This document shows, in pieces, positions 56,857-64,000 of a DNA stretch of 64,000 nt. The position numbers and the translations under genes are program-made. Numbering within the stretch: position 1 is the first letter of the stretch; each line of letters opens with the position of its first letter. A model generated the notes under the pieces. The model did not search any database. It was not told the DNA's origin and saw nothing but the letters and a program-made list of their open reading frames with translations. This DNA is from Streptomyces sp. NWU339 (GTDB lineage Bacteria; Actinomycetota; Actinomycetes; Streptomycetales; Streptomycetaceae), in the NCBI RefSeq assembly GCF_003143855.1, contig NZ_QFRK01000018.1:1-64000 (forward strand), given 5' to 3'.

Positions 56857-58857
56857 ATGACGAAGCCCTCACTCCCTGAACTCCTGCACGCCGCCGTCAC
56901 CGCCGTCGGCGGCACGGAGCGCCCCGGCCAGGTGACCATGGCCGAAGCCGTCGCCGAAGCGATCGACGACGCCTCTCATCTGCTGGTCCAGGCCGGGACC
57001 GGCACCGGAAAGTCGCTCGGCTATCTGGTGCCCGCGCTCGCCCAGGGGGAGAGAGTCGTCGTGGCGACGGCGACGCTGGCCCTGCAGCGGCAGCTCGTGG
57101 AGCGCGACCTTCCGCGCGCGGTGGAGGCGTTGCATCCCCTGCTGCGCCGCCGCCCGGAGTTCGCGATGCTCAAGGGCCGGTCCAACTACCTGTGCCTGCA
57201 CCGTCTTCACGAAGGCGTACCGCAGGACGAGGAGGAGGGCCTCTTCGACCAGTTCGAGGCGGCCGCCCCCACCAGCAAGCTGGGCCAGGACCTGCTGCGC
57301 CTGCGTGACTGGGCGGACGAGACGGAGACCGGCGACCGGGACAACCTCACGCCGGGCGTCTCCGACCGGGCCTGGTCCCAGGTGTCGGTGTCGTCCCGGG
57401 AGTGCCTGGGCGCCACGAAGTGCGCCTACGGCGCGGAGTGCTTCGCGGAGATGGCCCGTGAACGGGCCAAACTGGCCGAGGTCGTCGTCACCAACCACGC
57501 GCTCCTCGCGATCGACGCGATCGAGGGCGCTCCGGTGCTTCCGCAGCACGAGGTGCTGATCGTCGACGAGGCCCATGAACTGGTCTCCCGGGTCACCGGG
57601 GTCGCCACGGGGGAACTCACCCCCGGCCAGGTCAACCGGGCGGTGCGCCGTGCCGCGAAACTCGCCGATGAGAAGGCCGCCGACCAGCTGCAGACCGCGG
57701 CCGAAGGCTTTGAACGAGTGATGGAACTGGCTCTCCCGGGTCGCCTGGAGGAGGTCCCGGAGGACCTCGGATACGCGCTCATGGCGCTGCGCGACGCGTG
57801 CCGGACCGTCATCTCCGCGATCGGGGGCACCCGCGACAAGTCCGTCCAGGACGAGGACGCGGTCCGCAAACAGGCGCTGGCCTCGGTGGAGAGCGTGCAC
57901 GACGTGGCGGAGCGGATCACCAACGGCTCCGAATGGGACGTCGTCTGGTACGAGCGCCACGACCGTTTCGGCGCTTCTCTGCGCGTCGCCCCCATGTCCG
58001 TCTCCGGTCTGCTGCGCGAAAAGCTCTTCACCGACCGCTCCGTCGTCCTGACGTCCGCGACCCTGAAACTGGGCGGCGACTTCAACGGCGTGGGAGCCTC
58101 CCTGGGACTCGGCCCCGAGGGCGCCGAAGGAGACGACCTGCCGCGGTGGAAGGGCGTCGACGTCGGCTCTCCGTTCGACTACCCCAGGCAGGGCATCCTC
58201 TACGTCGCGAAGCACCTGGCGCGCCCGGCCCGTGACGGCGACCGCGCGGACATGCTCGACGAACTCACCGAGCTGATCCAGGCGGCGGGCGGCCGCACGC
58301 TGGGCCTGTTCTCCTCGATGCGGGCCGCCCAGCTCGCCGCGGAGGAACTGCGCTCCCGGATCCCGGAGTTCCCGATCCTCCTTCAGGGCGAGGAGACGCT
58401 CGGCGAACTGATCAAGAACTTCGCGGCCGACCCGAAGACCTGCCTGTTCGGCACGTTGTCGCTCTGGCAGGGTGTCGATGTCCCCGGCCCCAGTTGCCAA
58501 CTGGTCGTCATGGACAAGATCCCGTTCCCGCGCCCGGACGACCCGTTGATGAGCGCCCGCCAGAAGGCCGTGGAGGAGGCGGGCGGCAACGGCTTCATGG
58601 CGGTCGCCGCCACCCACGCGGCACTGCTCATGGCGCAGGGCGCCGGCCGTCTCGTTCGGGCCACGGGCGACCGCGGTGTGGTCGCCGTACTGGATCAGCG
58701 GCTGGCGACGGCCCGCTACGGAAGTTACCTGAAGGCCTCGCTGCCCGACTTCTGGTTCACCACGGACCGGAACCAGGCCAGGAAATCCCTGGCCGCGATC
58801 GACGCGGCGGCGAAGCGGGCCGAGACCGGGGCGGAAGCACCGGTGGAGACGGAGTGA
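56857..58857 (+). CDS. dinG: DinG-type ATP-dependent DNA helicase
   Basis: A 666-aa XPD-like superfamily 2 helicase. Walker A GTGTGKSLGYLVPAL (residues ~47-61), motif II VDEAHEL, SATLKLGG, and C-terminal GAGRLVRATGDRG are present. Cys residues of a probable 4Fe-4S cluster are in NYLCLHR and RECLGATKCAYGAECF. It unwinds DNA 5'-3' and resolves R-loops or G-quadruplexes in related enzymes. It is convergent with lexA. The ATG at 56857 (MTKPSLPEL) has a weak ribosome binding site. Confidence 0.93.
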   Translation: MTKPSLPELLHAAVTAVGGTERPGQVTMAEAVAEAIDDASHLLVQAGTGTGKSLGYLVPALAQGERVVVATATLALQRQLVERDLPRAVEALHPLLRRRPEFAMLKGRSNYLCLHRLHEGVPQDEEEGLFDQFEAAAPTSKLGQDLLRLRDWADETETGDRDNLTPGVSDRAWSQVSVSSRECLGATKCAYGAECFAEMARERAKLAEVVVTNHALLAIDAIEGAPVLPQHEVLIVDEAHELVSRVTGVATGELTPGQVNRAVRRAAKLADEKAADQLQTAAEGFERVMELALPGRLEEVPEDLGYALMALRDACRTVISAIGGTRDKSVQDEDAVRKQALASVESVHDVAERITNGSEWDVVWYERHDRFGASLRVAPMSVSGLLREKLFTDRSVVLTSATLKLGGDFNGVGASLGLGPEGAEGDDLPRWKGVDVGSPFDYPRQGILYVAKHLARPARDGDRADMLDELTELIQAAGGRTLGLFSSMRAAQLAAEELRSRIPEFPILLQGEETLGELIKNFAADPKTCLFGTLSLWQGVDVPGPSCQLVVMDKIPFPRPDDPLMSARQKAVEEAGGNGFMAVAATHAALLMAQGAGRLVRATGDRGVVAVLDQRLATARYGSYLKASLPDFWFTTDRNQARKSLAAIDAAAKRAETGAEAPVETE

Positions 58858-58905
58858 CGCCGGGGCGGCCCGTCACGGATCGCGGCCACGAAGCCGGACA
58901 GCACA

Positions 58906-58939
58906 GGGCCCCGGAACCGGCGCAGGGGTCCCGGGGCCC
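58906..58939. terminator. Probable terminator between dinG and lexA
   Basis: A 9-bp perfect stem GGGCCCCGG/CCGGGGCCC (58906-58914, 58931-58939) with a 16-nt loop, in the 120-bp convergent gap. A second weaker hairpin follows. No T tract. Confidence 0.45.
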
Positions 58940-58979
58940 GGTCGGAGGGCGGGGCCGGACCGGCCGCCCCGCACCGGAC

Positions 58980-59759
58980 TCAGACGCGGCGCAGAACGGC
59001 CACCACCTTGCCCAGGATGGTCGCGTCGTCGCCCGGGATCGGCTCGTAGGCCGCGTTGTGAGGGAGGAGCCAGACGTGGCCGTCCTCGCGCTTGAAGCGT
59101 TTGACGGTGGCCTCGCCGTCGAGCATCGCCGCCACGATGTCACCGTTCTCGGCGACGGGCTGGCGTCGGACCGTGACCCAGTCGCCGTCACAGATCGCGG
59201 CCTCGATCATGGAGTCGCCGATCACCTTCAGGACGAACAGCTCGCCGTCACCCACGAGTTGCCGGGGGAGAGGGAAGACATCCTCGACCGACTCCTCGGC
59301 GAGGATGGGGCCACCGGCGGCGATACGGCCCACCAGGGGTACGTACGACGCGGCCGGCTTGCCCGCGGTGTCCGTGGGCTGCACGGAGGTGACCTGGTCG
59401 GAACCGCGCACCTCGTAGGCGCGGGGGCGGTGCGGGTCGCGACGCAGGAACCCCTTGCGCTCCAGAGCCATCAGCTGGTGCGCCACGGATGACGTGCTGG
59501 AGAGGCCGACCGCCTGGCCGATCTCACGCATCGACGGCGGATAGCCGCGGCGCTGCACCGAGTCCCTGATGACTTCGATCACCCGGCGCTGGCGGTCGGT
59601 GAGTCCGGAGCTGTCCGCCCGGATGCCAGGAGGTCGGCCCGGCAAGGAGCGCTTGGGTCCCTCAGGATGCGTGGCTTCGCTCATCGCATGCACCGGCTCG
59701 AGCCGGTCCTGGGAGCGGTCCTGGGCAGCGATGCTGGCGCTGTCGGCGGTGGTGGTCAC
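58980..59759 (-). CDS. lexA: SOS repressor LexA
   Basis: The 259-aa repressor of the SOS regulon. The N-terminal winged helix is SMREIGQAVGLSSTSSVAHQL (residues ~70-110). The cleavage site is Ala-Gly in RIAAGGPI. Catalytic Ser is in VIGDSMIEAAI and Lys in ATVKRFKRE. RecA-stimulated self-cleavage would release recA and other targets. The GTG at 59759 (MTTTADSAS) has GAGAGG upstream; a later ATG (MSEATHPEG) is possible. The first ~50 residues are less conserved than the DNA-binding core. Confidence 0.95.
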   Translation of the reverse strand: MTTTADSASIAAQDRSQDRLEPVHAMSEATHPEGPKRSLPGRPPGIRADSSGLTDRQRRVIEVIRDSVQRRGYPPSMREIGQAVGLSSTSSVAHQLMALERKGFLRRDPHRPRAYEVRGSDQVTSVQPTDTAGKPAASYVPLVGRIAAGGPILAEESVEDVFPLPRQLVGDGELFVLKVIGDSMIEAAICDGDWVTVRRQPVAENGDIVAAMLDGEATVKRFKREDGHVWLLPHNAAYEPIPGDDATILGKVVAVLRRV

Positions 59760-59819
59760 GTCGGCCCCTCTCGATGGTCTCCCTGCAGGACAACGGTAGT
59801 AGCTTTCGAAAGGTTGCGC

Positions 59820-59833
59820 CAAACACACGTTCG
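59820..59833 (-). promoter_or_regulatory. SOS box upstream of lexA
   Basis: Reading the minus strand, CGAACGTGTGTTTG matches the actinobacterial consensus CGAAC-N4-GTTCG with one mismatch. It lies 61-74 bp upstream of the lexA GTG, as expected for LexA autorepression. Confidence 0.75.
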
Positions 59834-60272
59834 AGTGAAAAATCGCGAATTACGTTATGCGATCGCGTGCTGCGGTGTATTGGCGGCGACGCTTCCGTCG
59901 GGCAGGCGCGCCCATGGTGCGCCTCTCGCCGCCGAGGTGACGGCCTCCCGGTCGTCGGGCCAGTCTGCCACCGGGTGTCTCGCGGCACGGGGGCGGTCCC
60001 GGCTCTCTCCGGGAGCCGCACGCGCTCTCCTTTCCGTGTGCACGGCATCTCCCCATGTGCTGCGGCGGCACACGACTGCGGACCTCGGCGACGGGGAAGG
60101 CGTCCCACGCGGGAGCCCGCCGAAGGTCCCGCGAGTCTGTGGTGGGATGCCCGTACAGGGCCGTCGTGGGGACCGCGCGGAGGCCGTGCGGGCGCCCGCG
60201 GGAGGGCTCGGTCGGGGGTCGGCTGCCCGCGATTCGCGTGACACGCGTGCTGGAGTGCATGTATGAGCCAAT
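59834..60272. other. lexA-nrdR intergenic stretch, nothing recognised
   Basis: Roughly 440 bp between the lexA SOS box and the NrdR boxes. Several overlapping open frames exist on both strands but none has a ribosome binding site or recognisable domain. I see no RNA gene in it. Confidence 0.5.
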
Positions 60273-60319
60273 CCCCACATCTAGTGGTTGGATTGCACTC
60301 GCTACCCAGAAGTTGTGGT
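60273..60319 (+). promoter_or_regulatory. Two tandem NrdR boxes upstream of nrdRJ
   Basis: CCCCACATCTAGTGGT (60273-60288) and ACCCAGAAGTTGTGGT (60304-60319) share 11 of 16 positions and are separated by 15 bp, giving the ~31-bp centre spacing typical of NrdR box pairs. The first has the recognisable CTAGTG core. They lie 109 nt upstream of the nrdR ATG; NrdR would repress its own operon when dATP is plentiful. A weak TATGCT (-10-like) sits at 60351-60356. Confidence 0.68.
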
Positions 60320-60427
60320 CCCCCGGGTCTTGAGGCCCTCGGAGATCGCTTATGCTGGAGCAGCTTCGTGGGGCCGAACAGGTCTTGTGAGGCCATGGAG
60401 TCTGCTGTGAGGGAGGGTTGGGATTTC

Positions 60428-60985
60428 ATGCATTGCCCCTTCTGCAGGCACTCCGACAGCCGGGTCGTCGACAGTCGTACGACCGACGACGGCACGTCGA
60501 TCCGCAGGCGCCGCCAGTGCCCTGACTGCTCCCGCCGCTTCACGACCGTGGAGACGTGCTCGCTCATGGTGGTCAAGCGGTCCGGGGTCACCGAGCCGTT
60601 CAGCCGCACCAAGGTCATCAACGGTGTGCGCAAGGCGTGCCAGGGGCGTCCCGTCACCGAGGACGCGCTCGCGCAGCTCGGCCAGCGTGTCGAAGAGGCG
60701 GTGCGGGCCACCGGGAGTGCCGAGCTGACCACCCATGACGTGGGGCTGGCCATACTCGGCCCGCTGCAGGAACTCGACCTCGTCGCCTATCTGCGGTTCG
60801 CGTCCGTCTACCGGGCGTTCGAGTCGTTGGAGGACTTCGAGGCCGCGATCGCGGAACTCAGGCAGGTGGGGCACTCCGGCGCGGACGACGGAGGCCGCGA
60901 AGGGGTTGTCGTGGGGAGCCAGGAAGACGGCAGCGGGTCCGGAGGGACTGCCCAGGTCCCGGAACCCGCTCCGGCCGCCGACTGA
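60428..60985 (+). CDS. nrdR: Transcriptional repressor NrdR
   Basis: A 185-aa zinc ribbon/ATP-cone repressor of ribonucleotide reductase genes. Zinc Cys are in HCPFC (residues 3 and 6) and CPDC (residues ~31-34). The ATP-cone follows (~residues 46-136: LMVVKRSGVTEPFSRTKVI ... YLRFASVYRAFESLEDF). The last ~40 residues are acidic/Gly-rich and variable. The ATG (MHCPFCRHSDSR) is the conserved start; in-frame starts further upstream would overlap the promoter. nrdJ follows after 163 bp. Confidence 0.95.
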   Translation: MHCPFCRHSDSRVVDSRTTDDGTSIRRRRQCPDCSRRFTTVETCSLMVVKRSGVTEPFSRTKVINGVRKACQGRPVTEDALAQLGQRVEEAVRATGSAELTTHDVGLAILGPLQELDLVAYLRFASVYRAFESLEDFEAAIAELRQVGHSGADDGGREGVVVGSQEDGSGSGGTAQVPEPAPAAD

Positions 60986-61148
60986 CCGGCGGTCCCCGCC
61001 CGGCCGACGGCCGGGTGCGGCCGGACGGCGGCGACGAGAAGATCTGTTGCGGGTGATGCCAGTGGGGCGCCCGCAGCGTTGGACAAACACCGTGCCACGG
61101 GAACATCGGGGCACTTCAGGGCGTTTTTGCCCGTATCAGGGAGGCGGC

Positions 61149-64000
61149 ATGACAGAGACGGCGAGCGGTCCGACACGGAGTTCCCGGGCCAAGAGCACCA
61201 AGGCCGGCAAGGGACTGCGTGTCGAGCGCATCCACACCACTCCGGGGGTCCACCCTTACGACGAGGTGGTCTGGGAGCGCCGTGACGTCGTCATGACCAA
61301 CTGGCGCGACGGCTCGGTCAACTTCGAGCAGCGCGGCGTCGAGTTCCCCGAGTTCTGGTCGGTGAACGCGGTCAACATCGTCACCAGCAAGTACTTCCGC
61401 GGTGCCGTGGGCACCCCGCAGCGTGAGACCAGCCTCAAGCAGCTGATCGACCGCATCGTGAAGACGTACCGGAAGGCGGGGGAGGACCACAGGTACTTCG
61501 CGTCGCCCGCCGACGCCGAGATCTTCGAGCACGAGCTGGCCTACGCCCTTCTGCACCAGATCTTCAGCTTCAACAGCCCTGTCTGGTTCAACGTCGGCAC
61601 CAAGCAGCCCCAGCAGGTCTCCGCCTGCTTCATCCTGTCCGTCGACGACTCCATGGAGTCGATCCTCGACTGGTACAAGGAAGAGGGCATGATCTTCAAG
61701 GGCGGCTCCGGCGCCGGCCTGAACCTCTCCCGCATCCGCTCCTCCAAGGAACTGCTGTCCTCCGGAGGCAACGCCTCGGGGCCGGTCTCCTTCATGCGCG
61801 GCGCCGACGCGTCCGCCGGCACCATCAAGTCCGGCGGCGCCACCCGCCGGGCCGCCAAGATGGTCGTTCTCGACGTGGACCACCCCGACATCGAGGGGTT
61901 CATCGAGACGAAGGTCAAGGAAGAGGAGAAGATCCGCGTCCTGCGCGACGCGGGCTTCGACATGGACCTGGGCGGCGACGACATCGCCTCCGTCCAGTAC
62001 CAGAACGCCAACAACTCGGTCCGCGTGAACGACGAGTTCATGAACGCGGTCCAGCAGGGCGGCCAGTTCGGTCTCCGGGCCAGGATGACCGGTGAGGTCA
62101 TCGAGGAGGTCGACGCCAAGGCGCTCTTCCGCAAGATCGCCGAGGCCGCCTGGGCCTGCGCAGACCCGGGCATCCAGTACGACGACACGATCAACAACTG
62201 GCACACCTGCCCCGAGTCCGGCCGGATCACCGCGTCGAACCCGTGCAGCGAGTACATGCACCTGGACAACACGTCCTGCAACCTGGCCTCGCTGAACCTG
62301 ATGAAGTTCCTCAAGGACGACGGCAAGGGCACCCAGTCCTTCGAGACCGAGCGCTTCCAGAAGGTCGTCGAGCTGGTCATCACCGCGATGGACATCTCGA
62401 TCTGCTTCGCGGACTTCCCGACCCGGAAGATCGGCGAGAACACGCGCGCGTTCCGTCAACTCGGCATCGGCTACGCCAACCTCGGCGCCCTGCTGATGGC
62501 CACCGGTCACGCCTACGACTCGGACGGCGGCCGTGCCCTCGCGGGTGCGATCACCTCGCTGATGACCGGCACGGCCTACCGGCGTTCCGCGGAACTGGCC
62601 GCGGTGGTCGGCCCGTACGACGGCTACGCCCGTAACGCCGACGCCCACAAGCGCGTCATGAAGCAGCACTTCGACGCCAACGGCGCGGCCGTGCGCATGG
62701 ACGACCTGGACAGCCCGGTGTGGGCCGCCGCCACCGAGGCGTGGCAGGACGTGGTGCGCCTCGGCGACAAGAACGGCTTCCGCAACTCCCAGGCGTCCGT
62801 GCTCGCCCCGACCGGCACCATCGGTCTGGCGATGTCCTGCGACACCACCGGTGTCGAACCCGACCTCGCCCTGGTCAAGTTCAAGAAGCTCGTCGGCGGC
62901 GGTTCGATGCAGATCGTCAACGGCACCGTCCCGCAGGCCCTGCGCCGCCTGGGCTACCAGGAGGAGCAGATCGAGGCGATCGTCGCCCACATCGCCGACC
63001 ACGGCAATGTGATCGACGCCCCCGGTCTCAAGCACGAGCACTACGAGGTGTTCGACTGCGCCATGGGCGAGCGGGCCATCTCCCCCATGGGCCACGTCCG
63101 CATGATGGCCGCGATCCAGCCCTGGATCTCCGGCGCGATCTCCAAGACGGTCAACATGCCGGAGACGGCGACCGTCGAAGAGGTCGAGGAGATCTACTTC
63201 GAGGCCTGGAAGCTGGGCGTCAAGGCGCTCGCCATCTACCGCGACAACTGCAAGGTCGGTCAGCCCCTCTCCGCCAAGAAGAAGGACGAGAAGGCGGAGG
63301 TCACCGAGAAGGCCGAGGAGACGATCCGTGCCGCGGTCGAGAAGGTGGTCGAGTACCGCCCGGTCCGCAAGCGTCTTCCGAAGGGGCGTCCCGGCATCAC
63401 CACCTCCTTCACCGTCGGCGGCGCCGAGGGCTACATGACGGCCAATTCCTACCCGGACGACGGACTCGGCGAGGTCTTCCTGAAGATGTCCAAGCAGGGC
63501 TCGACCCTCGCGGGCATGATGGACGCCTTCTCCATCGCGGTCTCCGTCGGCCTCCAGTACGGCGTCCCGCTGGAGACGTACGTCTCGAAGTTCACCAACA
63601 TGCGTTTCGAGCCGGCCGGTATGACGGACGATCCGGACGTGCGGATGGCGCAGTCCATCGTCGACTACATCTTCCGCCGGCTGGCGCTGGACTTCCTGCC
63701 CTTCGAGACGCGCTCCGCGCTCGGCATCCACTCCGCCGAGGAGCGTCAGCGCCACCTCGAGACCGGCTCCTACGAGCAGTCCATCGACGATGCCGAGCTC
63801 GACGTCGAGGGCCTGGCCCAGTCCGCGCCGCGGGCCCAGGAGCTGAAGGCGGTCTCCATGCCGAAGGCCGAGGCCGAGGCGGCCAGGCCCGTCCCGCAGC
63901 AGGCGCACACCAGCGCCGAGCTGGTCGAGATGCAGCTGGGCATCCATGCCGACGCTCCGCTCTGCTTCTCCTGCGGCACGAAGATGCAGCGGGCCGGCTC
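61149..64000 (+). CDS. nrdJ: Class II (adenosylcobalamin-dependent) ribonucleotide reductase NrdJ, 3' end beyond the window
   Basis: The open frame runs from ATG 61149 to the window edge (950 complete codons) without a stop. It reduces ribonucleotides to deoxyribonucleotides using coenzyme B12, so it works with or without oxygen. Features seen: KGGSGAGLNLSRIRSSKE, the NPCSEYMHLDNTSCNLASLN active-site region, LAPTGTIGLAMSCDTTGVEPD, and a C-terminal CFSCGTKMQ, probably the start of a zinc-binding tail. The ATG has GGGAGG 4 nt upstream. It is co-transcribed with nrdR (nrdRJ). No B12 riboswitch was seen in the 163-bp gap. Confidence 0.96.
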   Translation, partial: MTETASGPTRSSRAKSTKAGKGLRVERIHTTPGVHPYDEVVWERRDVVMTNWRDGSVNFEQRGVEFPEFWSVNAVNIVTSKYFRGAVGTPQRETSLKQLIDRIVKTYRKAGEDHRYFASPADAEIFEHELAYALLHQIFSFNSPVWFNVGTKQPQQVSACFILSVDDSMESILDWYKEEGMIFKGGSGAGLNLSRIRSSKELLSSGGNASGPVSFMRGADASAGTIKSGGATRRAAKMVVLDVDHPDIEGFIETKVKEEEKIRVLRDAGFDMDLGGDDIASVQYQNANNSVRVNDEFMNAVQQGGQFGLRARMTGEVIEEVDAKALFRKIAEAAWACADPGIQYDDTINNWHTCPESGRITASNPCSEYMHLDNTSCNLASLNLMKFLKDDGKGTQSFETERFQKVVELVITAMDISICFADFPTRKIGENTRAFRQLGIGYANLGALLMATGHAYDSDGGRALAGAITSLMTGTAYRRSAELAAVVGPYDGYARNADAHKRVMKQHFDANGAAVRMDDLDSPVWAAATEAWQDVVRLGDKNGFRNSQASVLAPTGTIGLAMSCDTTGVEPDLALVKFKKLVGGGSMQIVNGTVPQALRRLGYQEEQIEAIVAHIADHGNVIDAPGLKHEHYEVFDCAMGERAISPMGHVRMMAAIQPWISGAISKTVNMPETATVEEVEEIYFEAWKLGVKALAIYRDNCKVGQPLSAKKKDEKAEVTEKAEETIRAAVEKVVEYRPVRKRLPKGRPGITTSFTVGGAEGYMTANSYPDDGLGEVFLKMSKQGSTLAGMMDAFSIAVSVGLQYGVPLETYVSKFTNMRFEPAGMTDDPDVRMAQSIVDYIFRRLALDFLPFETRSALGIHSAEERQRHLETGSYEQSIDDAELDVEGLAQSAPRAQELKAVSMPKAEAEAARPVPQQAHTSAELVEMQLGIHADAPLCFSCGTKMQRAG

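Noticed and set aside
59850..60280. Overlapping ~140-codon frames on both strands between lexA and nrdR
   Set aside because: No Shine-Dalgarno, no domain, and frames of equal length on several registers, as expected from high GC.
60986..61148. A cobalamin riboswitch ahead of the B12-dependent reductase nrdJ
   Set aside because: No B12-box sequence or room for the full fold is seen in 163 bp, and class II enzymes are normally not repressed by B12.
61116..63947. A minus-strand open frame of ~940 codons opposite nrdJ
   Set aside because: nrdJ is unmistakable on the plus strand although it runs off the window. The antisense frame has only compositional length.

Overview
The window is chromosomal DNA from a Streptomyces-like actinomycete. 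The GC content is very high, third codon positions are strongly G/C biased, GTG and TTG starts are common, and the gene order matches the conserved Streptomyces core. That order runs osaC/osaAB, ftsK, rimO-pgsA-cinA-clgR, nei-lhr, recA-recX, gluABCD, miaB-miaA-dapF, rshA, hflX, dinG, lexA, nrdR-nrdJ. The replicon is broken only by the window edges: it opens in the 3' end of a 23S rRNA gene and closes inside nrdJ.

Layout. 1-1370: end of an rRNA operon (23S, 5S, terminator), a degenerate DegT-family aminotransferase gene, tRNA-Thr(GGT) and a bidirectional terminator. 1381-11082: the osmoadaptation cluster, with the sigma-factor-regulator/phosphatase osaC divergent from the giant HAMP-repeat hybrid kinase osaA and its response regulator osaB. 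11227-19175: DNA translocase ftsK, a RodZ-like HTH membrane protein, the translationally coupled rimO-pgsA-cinA set, the Clp regulator clgR, and a Dps ferritin. 19370-25363: a small unknown membrane protein, then the repair pair nei and lhr on the minus strand. 25510-28809: a highly structured intergenic segment that looks like an IS605/tnpB right-end remnant, an AraC-type regulator with azlCD, a prenyltransferase-like protein and a DUF3046 protein. 28869-32384: an AI-2E-type exporter, then SOS-controlled recA-recX. 32378-35243: a sulfur operon of cysteine dioxygenase and rhodanese behind a cysteine-codon leader peptide, plus an FAD monooxygenase.

35542-42324: a glutamate ABC importer (gluABCD), a two-component system behind tandem 16-bp repeats, and a TAXI-type binding protein. 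42463-48417: a MazG-like protein, miaB, a LigB-like protein, a 17-bp tandem array, an MT0933-like antitoxin, miaA, a membrane protein and dapF. 48717-56493: the stringent-response enzyme rshA, a secreted M1 peptidase, hflX, a decayed serine protease and its intact lipoprotein paralogue. 56857-64000: dinG, lexA with an SOS box, and nrdR-nrdJ behind two NrdR boxes.

Themes. Several genes serve genome maintenance and the SOS response (recA, recX, lexA, dinG, lhr, nei, ftsK, nrdRJ). Others serve tRNA modification (miaA, miaB) and ribosome modification or rescue (rimO, hflX), and stress signalling (osaABC, clgR, rshA, dps). No new multi-gene defence or biosynthetic system is visible. The most interesting signals are small: the Cys-rich leader peptide, the structured RNA or transposon-end relic, the tandem repeat arrays, and several enzymes that appear to have lost catalytic residues or reading frame. 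Gene symbols are assigned from family recognition and remembered gene order, not from database searches.
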